Below are positions 1 to 7,712 of a stretch of 64,000 bases of DNA, in pieces. The notes under the pieces are model-generated. The model saw only the letters and a list, made by a program, of their open reading frames with translations. It had not been told where the DNA came from and searched no databases. The stretch is from an uncultured Acetatifactor sp. Lineage in GTDB: Bacteria; Bacillota; Clostridia; Lachnospirales; Lachnospiraceae. The stretch covers positions 14,560 to 78,559 of the forward strand of contig CAJUAH010000001.1 in the NCBI GenBank assembly GCA_910584375.1, in the 5' to 3' direction. Position numbers and translations under genes: made by a program. The number at the start of each line of letters is the position of its first letter. The stretch's first letter is position 1.

Positions 1-175
1 TCCGGTGAGTGCGCCGAAGGATGTTTACCCTTCAGAGCCATCGCGCAGCGATTCATAAGGTAAAGATACGAAGGCGCACGAGAGAAAGTTTCATGAGTGC
101 GTTTCTCATGAAACTTCCTCTCCGGTGAGTGCGCCGAAGGATGTTTACCCTTCAGAGCCATCGCGCAGCGATTCA
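1..175. repeat. 55-bp direct repeat pair flanking a hairpin
   Basis: Bases 1-55 and 121-175 are identical, giving a period of 120 bp; the first copy may extend left of the window. Each copy contains small internal stems (gaagg/ccttc and tcgc/gcga). Between the copies, 86-97 and 105-116 form a perfect 12-bp stem with a 7-nt loop, extended by four more pairs (81-84/118-121) past one mismatch. No reading frame is evident. The second copy ends just before the ribosome binding site of the gene at 194. Two copies with one hairpin spacer do not make a CRISPR array. Confidence 0.8.
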
Positions 176-193
176 ATTAGGAGGAATTAAAGT

Positions 194-730
194 ATGAGAG
201 AACAGTTGAGAAAGGCATTGGATCAGGTCTCCCTGGTACCGTCCAGGGAGTGCGCCCAGAACCAGGTCACGATCCTGCTGGGGGCCATTGGCCTGGAGTT
301 ATATGCGGCATTCAGCATGCTGATACAGCTGGAGATGGAATTTCGGCACGCGCCGGAATATCTGGAGAAAGATCAGCAAAAGGACGTGGAGGAGACCATG
401 GAGATCAACGGAGAGACTTTTGCCTCCATGGAAAAGAAATTCAGGAAACGCGGCGCGGAACTGCTGGCGTTTAAAAAGGAGGACGAGGCGTTCTGCGTCC
501 CTGTAAGCGCACTGCTTTCGCAGTTTGCGGAGGAACTCAAAGAGCTTGCCGGATACCATCTGGGAGAGGACGCCCTGAAAGGCGTGGAAGGCTATCTGGA
601 GGCGCTGCGGGGAATATTGGAGGCCCTGCGGGAATATCTGGGACTGTGCATCGGGAATACCATGGTCTGGGAGAGAGAAGGAACAGGCTTTACGGAAATA
701 AGCGGCGCACCGTCCGGTACCGGAGATTGA
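194..730 (+). CDS. Hypothetical protein, 178 aa
   Basis: The ATG at 194 follows a strong AGGAGG-like site at about 179-185. I do not recognise the family. The product is acidic, mostly helical in appearance, with no signal peptide and only a weak hydrophobic patch around residues 27-45. The C-terminal part has an amphipathic helix rich in Leu, Glu and Ala. It lies directly upstream of phage-type lysis gene fragments, with a GAGGAG site for the amidase right after its stop, so a prophage-remnant origin is possible but not shown. Confidence 0.5.
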   Translation: MREQLRKALDQVSLVPSRECAQNQVTILLGAIGLELYAAFSMLIQLEMEFRHAPEYLEKDQQKDVEETMEINGETFASMEKKFRKRGAELLAFKKEDEAFCVPVSALLSQFAEELKELAGYHLGEDALKGVEGYLEALRGILEALREYLGLCIGNTMVWEREGTGFTEISGAPSGTGD

Positions 731-744
731 GAGGAGATATGGCG

Positions 745-1449
745 ATGAAGATTGTGGAGAATATTTTAACGAACAACCCCTGCTTTAAAAGCGGGAGGAA
801 GATCACGGTAAAGGGGCTGATGCTGCACAGCGTGGGATGTCCCCAGCCCTCGGCGGAGGTGTTTATGCGCAAGTGGAACTGCCCGGAGGCGACCAGGGCC
901 TGCGTTCATGCTTTTATAGACGGCAACACGGGAAAGGTACACCAGACGCTGCCCTGGAATCACCGGGGCTGGCACGGGGGCGGCAGTTCCAACAACACCC
1001 ATATCGGGGTGGAGATGTGCGAACCGGCCTGTATCAAATATACGGGAGGGGCCACATTCACCTGTGCGGACAGAGAGAGCGCTCTGGAGACGGTAAGGCG
1101 TACCTATGACACGGCGGTGGAATTGTTTGCCTATCTGTGCCAGACATTTTCTCTGGATCCTCTGGCGGACGGCGTGATCGTCAGCCATAAGGAAGGACAC
1201 GCCAGAGGCATCGCGTCAGGGCATGGCGACCCGCTACGAGGGATGCCGCCTGGAAGCCTATCTTTGTCCGGCCGGGAAATGGACCATCGGTTACGGCCAT
1301 ACCCAGGATGTGAAACCGGGAGACCGGCTGCCCTCTCAGGAGGCGGCGAAAGAACTGCTGAAAAAAGATCTGGAAAAATACGAGGGCTATGTGCGCGAGT
1401 TTGCGGCAAAGGGAATCATATCTTTCCCGCTGAACCAGAATATGTTTGA
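745..1449 (+). pseudogene. N-acetylmuramoyl-L-alanine amidase, C-terminus replaced
   Basis: Residues 1-163 are a clear Amidase_2 (T7-lysozyme-like, zinc-dependent) domain that cuts the MurNAc-L-Ala bond of peptidoglycan. Visible motifs are LMLHSVG (His28), NNTHIGVEMCEP (82-93) and VSHKEGHARGIASGHGDP (146-163) with further metal-site residues. Translation then enters an unrelated frame, and the last 71 residues are an out-of-frame reading of the downstream lysozyme DNA. The usual closing segment after the HGD motif is missing, so I call it a junction-damaged gene although the active site is present. ATG 745 is preferred over 739 because it sits 8 nt from GAGGAG. Confidence 0.72.
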
Positions 1450-1939
1450 CGCTCTGACCAGCTTTTGTTACAACTGCGGGCGGGGCAATCTGCAGAAACT
1501 GGTATCCGGCAGAGACGCCGCCACGGTGGGGCAGAAGATGCTGCTGTACAACAAGGGCGGCGGAAAGGTGCTGCCCGGGCTGAGCAATCCCGTTTCCACC
1601 GCGGAACTGATTCTTCCCTTCACTGTGGTCGAGGAAGAGGAAATACAGGGACGGTATCCCACACCCATGGACTTTCCCGCCGAGGTGACCGTCCGGAACA
1701 TCGACGGCAGCACGTCCATAAGGGCTGTCCGCTATGAGCGCGTCCATGTGGATATGTATGATCTGTCCTGGGACGAATACGACTATGCCATCGAGGGAAC
1801 CTGTCTCTATGGCTCCGTGGGATTTGACAGGGACGAGGGAGAACCGCCCCAGCCCGCTGCCGCCGCGGCCCAGACCGGCAAAACCGCGCCCTGCGACCGG
1901 ATGGAAATGATTCCCTCCGCCGACGTGGACACAAAGTAA
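1223..1939 (+). pseudogene. GH24 phage-type lysozyme fragment fused to unknown C-terminal piece
   Basis: Residues 4-115 match phage-type GH24 lysozymes: RYEGCRLEAYLCPAGKWTIG with the catalytic Glu and the GYGHT motif, then the helical lobe ending at LPGL. The N-terminal helix that normally precedes the catalytic Glu is absent, because the sequence begins exactly at a junction with the amidase. After LPGL the expected ending is replaced by about 120 residues I do not recognise (PTPMDFPAEVTVRNIDG region, then an Ala-rich stretch), which run to a stop at the edge of the truncated sigma gene. There is no convincing ribosome binding site before 1223. Frame differs by one base from the amidase, so no amidase-lysozyme fusion protein is made. 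Confidence 0.68.
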
Positions 1940-2301
1940 AATAGATGAAGGGGGATGCGGTACTTTTCCGGCAGCTCTTTCAGCGCCTCGCGGATGCCCA
2001 GAGACTCCTGCGCCACGGCGGGAAGGGACTTTACTTCCTCTAAAAAAGCGGTGTGCCTGCGCCAGGCGCTCCTGCACAGAGAATGGACGGCGTTGACGGT
2101 CACGCGGATGATCCACATTCTGCGGTGATCCTCATCCAGAAAAGTTTTGTCGGCTCTTATATATTTCAACAGTACTTCCTGTGTGATATCCTCCGCGTCC
2201 TGGACGTTTTGCAGCCTAGAATAGGCGATCCGGTATATGGTATTGCTGTACATGGCAACAAGTTCCTCCGGCCGCAGAGGTTTTGCCTGTTCATCCTTCA
2301 A
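1807..2301 (-). pseudogene. ECF-type RNA polymerase sigma factor, truncated in region 4
   Basis: Residues 10-80 are sigma region 2 (NTIYRIAYSRLQNVQDAEDI, then TQEVLLKY) and region 4 begins at REALKELPEKYRIPLHLFYF. Immediately after HLFYF, near base 1940, the helix-turn-helix that should contact the -35 element is gone and the frame runs through the antisense of the lysozyme-linked ORF. The product should therefore not recognise promoters normally. Start is TTG at 2301, seven or so bases after GGGGG. The partner anti-sigma gene that commonly follows such genes is also missing, consistent with a deletion ending here. Confidence 0.75.
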
Positions 2302-2373
2302 AGTGTATTCCCCCGTTTCTGCATACTCCCGGGTGGAGACCGGGACTATGGATCTTTCGCATATGATTCTTAT

Positions 2374-2402
2374 ATTATATCATGGGGGTCAGACTGAGAC
2401 AA
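2374..2402 (-). promoter_or_regulatory. Sigma-A promoter for the ECF sigma gene
   Basis: On the minus strand, TTGTCT (2397-2402) and TATAAT (2374-2379) are separated by exactly 17 bp and point to the TTG start at 2301. Confidence 0.55.
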
Positions 2403-2458
2403 GTGACAGGAAAAGGGATTTGACATGAGTCGGGAAACGCCAAAAAAGAATAATGGTA

Positions 2459-2487
2459 TTGACAGGGAGACAAACCAGCAATATAAT
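2459..2487 (+). promoter_or_regulatory. Consensus sigma-A promoter of the tetR-ABC operon
   Basis: TTGACA (2459-2464) and TATAAT (2482-2487) with a 17-bp spacer: a perfect consensus promoter directly upstream of tetR. Such a strong promoter implies that repression normally sets expression. Confidence 0.85.
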
Positions 2488-2488
2488 T

Positions 2489-2528
2489 AGAACTAACGTT
2501 ATAAAACAAATGATATAGAACGGACGTT
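2489..2528 (+). promoter_or_regulatory. Candidate twin operator for the TetR regulator
   Basis: Two copies of AGAACnnACGTT start at 2489 and 2517, 28 bp apart, in the initially transcribed region just after the -10 element. The second core, AACGGACGTT, is a palindrome with arms AACG/CGTT; the first, AACTAACGTT, is imperfect. Position and symmetry fit autorepression by the adjacent TetR protein; this is inference. Confidence 0.5.
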
Positions 2529-2573
2529 TTATATAGTCAATGGTGAGAAATACCGGAAAGGAGAGTGCGTCGC

Positions 2574-3152
2574 ATGCCGCCTAAAGCAAGGTTTACAAGG
2601 GAACAGATCACGGAGGCCGCTCTGGATCTGGTGCGGGATACGGGTTTTGAGAATCTCACAGCCAGGGCTCTGGGACAGAGGCTCGGCAGTTCGGCATGTC
2701 CTGTCTTTACAGTGTTTGAGAGTATGGAGGAGGTGCAGCAGTCGGTATTGCAGGCAGCCCGGGGAGTCTATAAGGAATATGTGGAGAGAGGGCTGGCAGA
2801 GGAGATCGCCTTTAAGGGCGTGGGCGCACAGTATATCCAGTTTGCGATCCGTGAACCCAGACTCTTCCGGATACTCTTCATGAGCGAACACGCATCCATT
2901 CCCCGCCTTGACAGTGTGCTGCCGCTGATCGATGAGAGCTATGACAGGATCCTGGATTCCATCGTCACGGGGTACCGAATGCGGAGGGAGACGGCGGAAA
3001 GACTGTATCGGCATTTATGGATCTATACCCACGGGATCGCGACGCTGTGCGCCACCGGAATGTGCAGTTTTACAGGTGATGAGATCAGCCGGATGATGAC
3101 GGAGGTGTTTGTGGGTTTGCTGAAAAATATGAGAGAGGAGACAGTAGAATGA
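2574..3152 (+). CDS. TetR/AcrR family transcriptional regulator
   Basis: One-component repressor: residues 5-55 form the TetR DNA-binding domain (FTREQITEAALDLVRDTGFE, then LTARALGQRLG), followed by a helical ligand-binding and dimerisation domain. About 192 aa, the usual size. ATG 2574 is chosen because it is 10 nt from GGAAAGGAG, whereas the GTG at 2565 would be too close. Its stop overlaps the start of the ABC ATPase gene (ATGA), so it is the first gene of a regulator-transporter operon and probably controls it from the repeats at 2489-2528. The inducer is unknown. Confidence 0.9.
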   Translation: MPPKARFTREQITEAALDLVRDTGFENLTARALGQRLGSSACPVFTVFESMEEVQQSVLQAARGVYKEYVERGLAEEIAFKGVGAQYIQFAIREPRLFRILFMSEHASIPRLDSVLPLIDESYDRILDSIVTGYRMRRETAERLYRHLWIYTHGIATLCATGMCSFTGDEISRMMTEVFVGLLKNMREETVE

Positions 3153-3841
3153 TCGAAGTGCAGGAGATTACAAAATCTTATGGAGACAGCAGAAACCCGG
3201 TCAGGGTGTTAAAGGGGATCGGCCTTCGGATCGAGGATGGGGATTTTGCCGTGATCCTGGGGGCGTCGGGCTCCGGGAAGTCCACATTTTTAAATGTTAT
3301 TTCTGGTCTTGAGCGCCCGGACAGCGGGAGGGTACTGTATGGGGAGCAGGATATCGCAGCCCTGTCCGACAGGGAGTTGACGCGGTTTCGGAAAGACAAT
3401 ATCGGTTTTATCTTTCAGCAGTATTATCTGCTGCCCAACATGAATGTGGACAAAAACGTCAAAATGGGCGCCGATCTGGCGGGGAACAGGGAGTACAGAG
3501 AAGTGATCCGGGCGGTGGGGCTCGGGGAAAAGCTGCGCAAATATCCCGGCCAGCTCTCCGGCGGCGAGCAGCAGAGAGTCTCCGTCGCAAGGGCTCTGGC
3601 CAAAAAGCCGGCCTATCTTTTTCTCGACGAACCCACGGGCGCGCTGGATGAGCAGACCGGACGCCAGGTGCTGGACTATATCTGCAAACTCAAGCAGGAA
3701 TATGGGTTCACGGTTCTGATGGTGACTCACAACCAGAATATAGCGGAGATGGCAAATACGGTGATTCGGATGAACAGCGGAAAGATATCGGAGATCTATA
3801 CGAATGAAAAGCAGAAGACTGCTTATGAGATTGGATGGTGA
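3149..3841 (+). CDS. ABC transporter ATP-binding protein (MacB/LolD type)
   Basis: 230-aa nucleotide-binding subunit. Walker A GASGSGKST at 38-46, Q-loop around FQQYY (89-93), signature LSGGEQQ at 136-142, Walker B YLFLDEP at 156-162 and the family motif TGALD. The type pairs with FtsX-like permeases that move lipids, peptides or antibiotics or signal across the membrane. It overlaps tetR by 4 bp and the permease gene by 38 bp, so the three are translationally coupled. Substrate cannot be read from the sequence. Confidence 0.93.
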   Translation: MIEVQEITKSYGDSRNPVRVLKGIGLRIEDGDFAVILGASGSGKSTFLNVISGLERPDSGRVLYGEQDIAALSDRELTRFRKDNIGFIFQQYYLLPNMNVDKNVKMGADLAGNREYREVIRAVGLGEKLRKYPGQLSGGEQQRVSVARALAKKPAYLFLDEPTGALDEQTGRQVLDYICKLKQEYGFTVLMVTHNQNIAEMANTVIRMNSGKISEIYTNEKQKTAYEIGW

Positions 3842-4997
3842 GGGTATGCTGGTAGGAATAAAAGACGCGGCCAAACTTGTGGGGATCCTGATCATCACCT
3901 GCTGCGCGGTCATGGTCTGCACCATGTTTTTGAATTATTATATGGATGTCACAGGAATCGAGGATGAGATCGCCTCGGAGCAGGTGATGGTCTTCTACCG
4001 CGCCCAGGTGGCCACGGCGAAAGTGGTCTGCGGGGTCAGCGGAGGATGCATGCTGATCACCTCCGTGGTTATGCTGCTGTTTTATATCAAACATTATATA
4101 GACGTACATAAAAAGGAACTGGGCATACTGAAAGCTCTGGGGCAGAGCGATATATCGGTGGCAGGGAATTTCTGGGTATTTGGTTTCAGCGTCCTGTTCG
4201 GCGCGGCGCTGGGTTTTGCGGGAGCGTTTCTGCTGATGCCCCTATTTTATGAAGTGCAGAACAAGGATAAGATATTGCCGGATTTTTCGGTACAGTTTCA
4301 TCCGATTCTCCTCCTGTTCCTGGTTGTAATCCCGGCGGCAGCCTTTGCCGCGCTGGCGGTGTTTTACGCCTGGCACAAGCTGAAAACGCCGGTGATCGAT
4401 CTCCTGAAAGACCGCCTGAGTCCTTCGGCCGGAAAGATAAGGTACAGGGAAGATAAAAGCGGCGACTGCCCTTTTTTGAAGGATTTGAAAAGGAATACCT
4501 TAAAAGGGAAAAAGGCGCTGGTGTTTTTCATGGTCTTCGCCTCATTCTGCTTTTCCTCCATGACGCAGATGGCTTTCAGCATGAAAAATCTGGCCAGCGT
4601 TATGATGGGAGTGATGATCCTGCTGATCGGGCTGGTTCTGGCCTGCACCACGCTGCTGCTGGCGATCACCACGGTTATCCGGGGCAATACCAAAACCATT
4701 GCCATGATGCGGGTGTTTGGGTACTCCCAGAGAGAGTGCTGCGGGGCGATCCTGGGTGGATACCGGCCGGCGTCCTATATCGGTTTTGCCTTGGGGACCG
4801 TATACCAGTATGTTCTGCTCAGGATCATGGTGGATATCGTGTTCAGGGATTTCGAGGGCATTCCCGACTATGGATTCGACCTGCCGGTCATGCTGCTCTC
4901 CCTGGCCGTTTTTATCGGATTCTATGAGATCGTGATGTATGTGTTTTCCGAGAGGATCAAAAAGATTTCCGTGAAAGAGATTATGTTGGAAGGATAA
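3804..4997 (+). CDS. FtsX-like ABC transporter permease
   Basis: 397-aa membrane protein with a first hydrophobic segment at about 26-45, a block of two or three segments around 75-175 and three more near the C-terminus. HKKELGILKALGQSDISV (107-124) is the coupling-helix motif of FtsX permeases, and a similar TIAMMRVFGYSQRECC segment lies in the C-terminal half. At about 400 aa it is short for a permease with two such halves and has no large extracellular domain. ATG 3804 lies inside the ATPase gene with a weak binding site; ATG 3846 is an alternative start that would remove 14 residues. Confidence 0.85.
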   Translation: MKSRRLLMRLDGEGMLVGIKDAAKLVGILIITCCAVMVCTMFLNYYMDVTGIEDEIASEQVMVFYRAQVATAKVVCGVSGGCMLITSVVMLLFYIKHYIDVHKKELGILKALGQSDISVAGNFWVFGFSVLFGAALGFAGAFLLMPLFYEVQNKDKILPDFSVQFHPILLLFLVVIPAAAFAALAVFYAWHKLKTPVIDLLKDRLSPSAGKIRYREDKSGDCPFLKDLKRNTLKGKKALVFFMVFASFCFSSMTQMAFSMKNLASVMMGVMILLIGLVLACTTLLLAITTVIRGNTKTIAMMRVFGYSQRECCGAILGGYRPASYIGFALGTVYQYVLLRIMVDIVFRDFEGIPDYGFDLPVMLLSLAVFIGFYEIVMYVFSERIKKISVKEIMLEG

Positions 4998-5040
4998 GGG
5001 GGCAGAATTGTCAAAACTACTGTATTCGTGCTCTGCCGCA

Positions 5041-5069
5041 TTGACATGCGCCTGTCTGCACGGTAAAAT
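5041..5069 (+). promoter_or_regulatory. Sigma-A promoter
   Basis: TTGACA (5041-5046), 17-bp spacer, TAAAAT (5064-5069). It lies about 50 bp before the small secreted protein gene at 5121 and may also serve the lipoprotein gene behind it. Confidence 0.65.
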
Positions 5070-5120
5070 TACAGTATAAATTCAGTCTGTCAACAGGCGA
5101 TGAGAGAAAGGGGAAAGGAA

Positions 5121-5435
5121 ATGAAGGGGAAAATGAAGAAAATGTTGTTGGCATTGGGACTGTGTCTGATAGTCGGCCTGCAGAGCGCAGGGGCGGTGCA
5201 GGCGGCGGTAAACTATGAGGCATGTCCGTTCTGCGGCACTATGGTGACACGGGGGACTGCTTTGGAAAAAGTAGGAGAAGAATTTGAAGAATGTACAGTA
5301 CACTCAAAATGTATAGTAAAAATCATTACGTATGATAAATATGATACGGTCAATTGCCAGACGGCTGATTGCCCTATAAATCATAGAGTCCCTTGTGGAC
5401 AACAGACGATAGTGCAGCATTTTAGAAATCAATAA
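5121..5435 (+). CDS. Small secreted protein of unknown function
   Basis: 104 aa. A lysine-rich start (MKGKMKKM) and the hydrophobic LLALGLCLIVGL form a signal peptide, with likely cleavage after AGAVQA. The mature part of about 75 residues has seven cysteines, including ACPFCG and a later TADCP, which suggests disulfides or a metal site. No family recognised. ATG 5121 follows AAAGGGGAAAGG; ATG 5133 or 5142 would give a slightly shorter signal peptide. It is 15 bp upstream of the lipoprotein gene, so the two are probably cotranscribed. Confidence 0.6.
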   Translation: MKGKMKKMLLALGLCLIVGLQSAGAVQAAVNYEACPFCGTMVTRGTALEKVGEEFEECTVHSKCIVKIITYDKYDTVNCQTADCPINHRVPCGQQTIVQHFRNQ

Positions 5436-5450
5436 AGGAGAGGCGTGTGT

Positions 5451-7697
5451 ATGAAACAGAAAGTGAAACATAGCCTTCTCTGTCTGTTTATATCCCTGCT
5501 GATGTGTTCCTGTGGACTCCGGGAGAATCCGGAGTCCTTTTTGGACTTTGGGGATGACGATCCGGTGCCTGTGGCGGAGAGTTACGATATACAGATGCCT
5601 GTACCTCTGGGGACGCTGAAGGCTTATACATTCAACGAACGGTGGTTCTATTGCGTAGACCCAAAGTTCGATATGGAAGAGAAACATGTTTACTATAGCC
5701 TCTATCGGAGCAGCCTGCCTGGCGGGGCGTTTGAGCCGGAACTGTGCGTGAAAGAACTGCAGGGCGTCCCCACAGTATTGCTGACGGACAGGGAGGATAA
5801 CTGTGTGCTGTTCGGAAAGGGGGACAACGGGCAGTTCATTCTGCAAAAATACGATAAAGACGGGGGCTTGCAGTGGTGTCAGGAATTCACCGCACAGCAG
5901 ATGCAGGAACAGGGGGACGGCATACAGGACGGAGTGATCGGGGGAGACGGCAGGACATATCTCTATACCTACGGAGCGGGGGGCAGCGTCTTTGTGTTTG
6001 GGCAGGACGGCAGTCTTCAGGGAGTCCATGTGCCGGAACTGGAGGAATTGCAGGGGATCGCCGAGGGGCGGGAGAGCCGGGTATACGGATACTGCCTTAC
6101 CGGAGAGGAACCTGTCTTCGCGGCCGTGGAGGGGAAGGAGAGGTACGTCTGTCCCATTGTGCCCCTGCGGGCTTATGGGGGCGCGGAGGACGGTATCTAT
6201 CTGTGCGTCGGAGAGGGCCTGCGCAGGTATGATCCGGAGACGGGAGAGATGGGGAAAGTATTCGACTGGGACGACGAGTATGTGCAGATAGACGGCGCGC
6301 GGGTACAGCATATCTTCCGCGGGGCGGAGACGGTACAGGTGCTGAGTCTGGAGCGCCATATGTCGAGCAGGATAACATATATAGGAGAAATCCTCACCTT
6401 CGCCGCCGTGAGCTATGGGGAGCGCGGGGAATATCCTCCCAAACAGGAAGTGACTCTGGGCAGAGCCTATAACACGCGCTATGATTCGGAGGCTAGCTGG
6501 ATGGAGGATCTGGCAAGGCGGTACAACCGGCAGAGCAGGGACTATAAAGTGGTGGTGGTCTATCCCGAAGAGGAGCTCCGGGATTCTGAGCAGAGCGATG
6601 AATTGCTCAAGGGGATGGAACTGCAGCTCCTGCGGGGAGAGGGGCCGGATCTGCTCCAGGTAGCCGGTCTGGACATAAGGAGTATGGTGTCCAAGGGCGT
6701 TTTTGAGGATCTGGACGCCTATTATGCGGCCAGCGACAGAGTGAGCCAGGGGGATATTCTGGAGTCTGTCGGGGAGGCATGCAGGGTACAGGGGAAGAAT
6801 GTGCTGGTGATCCCTTATTTTTATCTGGATTCCATGCTCGTCAGGGGCGACATCGACATGGCGGACTGGACGCCCTGGCGTTTTCTGGAATTTACGGGGG
6901 GAGACGGGGCGGCCATATATCCGAGGGCCACGCAGATGGAAGCTTTCTGGTACTGTATGGGAGCGCGGCTCGAAGGCCGTTTTGTGGACTATGAGAGACG
7001 GGAATGTTATTTTGAGACGGAGACGTTCCGAAAGGTTCTGGAGGAATGCGGCAAATGGAAAGCGGCGGAAATGCCGGTTATATATATATATGGGGATGAA
7101 GACAGTTATGAAATAACGGAGGAGGCGCTTGCGGAGGCGCTTGCGGCGCAGGCGGAATGCCTGATCAACCTGACCTCTCTTAGCGACTCATCCAATATAC
7201 GGGGATTTTCGTATCTGGGAGACTGGCTGGGATATCCCGGATGGAACGGTGCGGAAAATATAATTGATCCCAGTGAAATCTTTGCGATCAACAGCGCGTC
7301 TGAGCACAAGGAGGGAGCGTGGGATTTTCTGGAGTTTCTACTGTCTGACGTATCGCAGGATACGTTGTACAGGGGGTTTCCCGTGCGCCGGGACAGCTTT
7401 GAAGAGTATCTGGCCTGTACTTATATTGACCGTATCTATAGATATGAGGAGTTTGAGTACTGGGTGGAGTCAGCGGAGGACATAGTGCCCACCCAGGAAG
7501 ATATCGCCAGATTCAGGAGCATGGTGGACAGCGCCGTGTGCAGGGACGCCCTGAATTGGAAAAGTACCCACTGCGATCCTGTCCGTATCATTATAGAGGA
7601 TGAGGTGGGCATGTATTTCGCCGGGGACGCCACGCTGGAGGAGACGGTAAATAAGATCCAGAGCCGCGTGACACTGTATCTCAATGAATCTTCCTGA
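5451..7697 (+). CDS. Lipoprotein with C-terminal extracellular solute-binding domain
   Basis: 748 aa. Signal peptide with a lipobox ending at Cys21 (LLMCSC). Residues about 60-330 have the repeated short-strand look of a beta-propeller (for example LFGKGDNGQFILQKYDKDGG). Residues about 340-700 resemble family 1 extracellular solute-binding proteins of sugar ABC transporters: a KVVVVYPEEE strand, GEGPDLLQV, NVLVIPYF, and EHKEGAWDFLEFLL near the end. No permease or ATPase of a sugar importer is nearby, so a sensing or scavenging role is as likely as import. ATG 5451 is 8 nt from AAAGGAGAGG. The gene converges on the kinase gene with only 15 bp between them. Confidence 0.8.
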   Translation: MKQKVKHSLLCLFISLLMCSCGLRENPESFLDFGDDDPVPVAESYDIQMPVPLGTLKAYTFNERWFYCVDPKFDMEEKHVYYSLYRSSLPGGAFEPELCVKELQGVPTVLLTDREDNCVLFGKGDNGQFILQKYDKDGGLQWCQEFTAQQMQEQGDGIQDGVIGGDGRTYLYTYGAGGSVFVFGQDGSLQGVHVPELEELQGIAEGRESRVYGYCLTGEEPVFAAVEGKERYVCPIVPLRAYGGAEDGIYLCVGEGLRRYDPETGEMGKVFDWDDEYVQIDGARVQHIFRGAETVQVLSLERHMSSRITYIGEILTFAAVSYGERGEYPPKQEVTLGRAYNTRYDSEASWMEDLARRYNRQSRDYKVVVVYPEEELRDSEQSDELLKGMELQLLRGEGPDLLQVAGLDIRSMVSKGVFEDLDAYYAASDRVSQGDILESVGEACRVQGKNVLVIPYFYLDSMLVRGDIDMADWTPWRFLEFTGGDGAAIYPRATQMEAFWYCMGARLEGRFVDYERRECYFETETFRKVLEECGKWKAAEMPVIYIYGDEDSYEITEEALAEALAAQAECLINLTSLSDSSNIRGFSYLGDWLGYPGWNGAENIIDPSEIFAINSASEHKEGAWDFLEFLLSDVSQDTLYRGFPVRRDSFEEYLACTYIDRIYRYEEFEYWVESAEDIVPTQEDIARFRSMVDSAVCRDALNWKSTHCDPVRIIIEDEVGMYFAGDATLEETVNKIQSRVTLYLNESS

Positions 7698-7712
7698 AAC
7701 CGCATGGACTTA

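Noticed and set aside
1..175. Possible CRISPR array
   Set aside because: Only two 55-bp repeats and one spacer that is itself a hairpin; no cas genes nearby.
745..1939. Programmed frameshift joining amidase and lysozyme domains
   Set aside because: No slippery sequence at the join, and both domains are missing residues there, which a frameshift would not explain.
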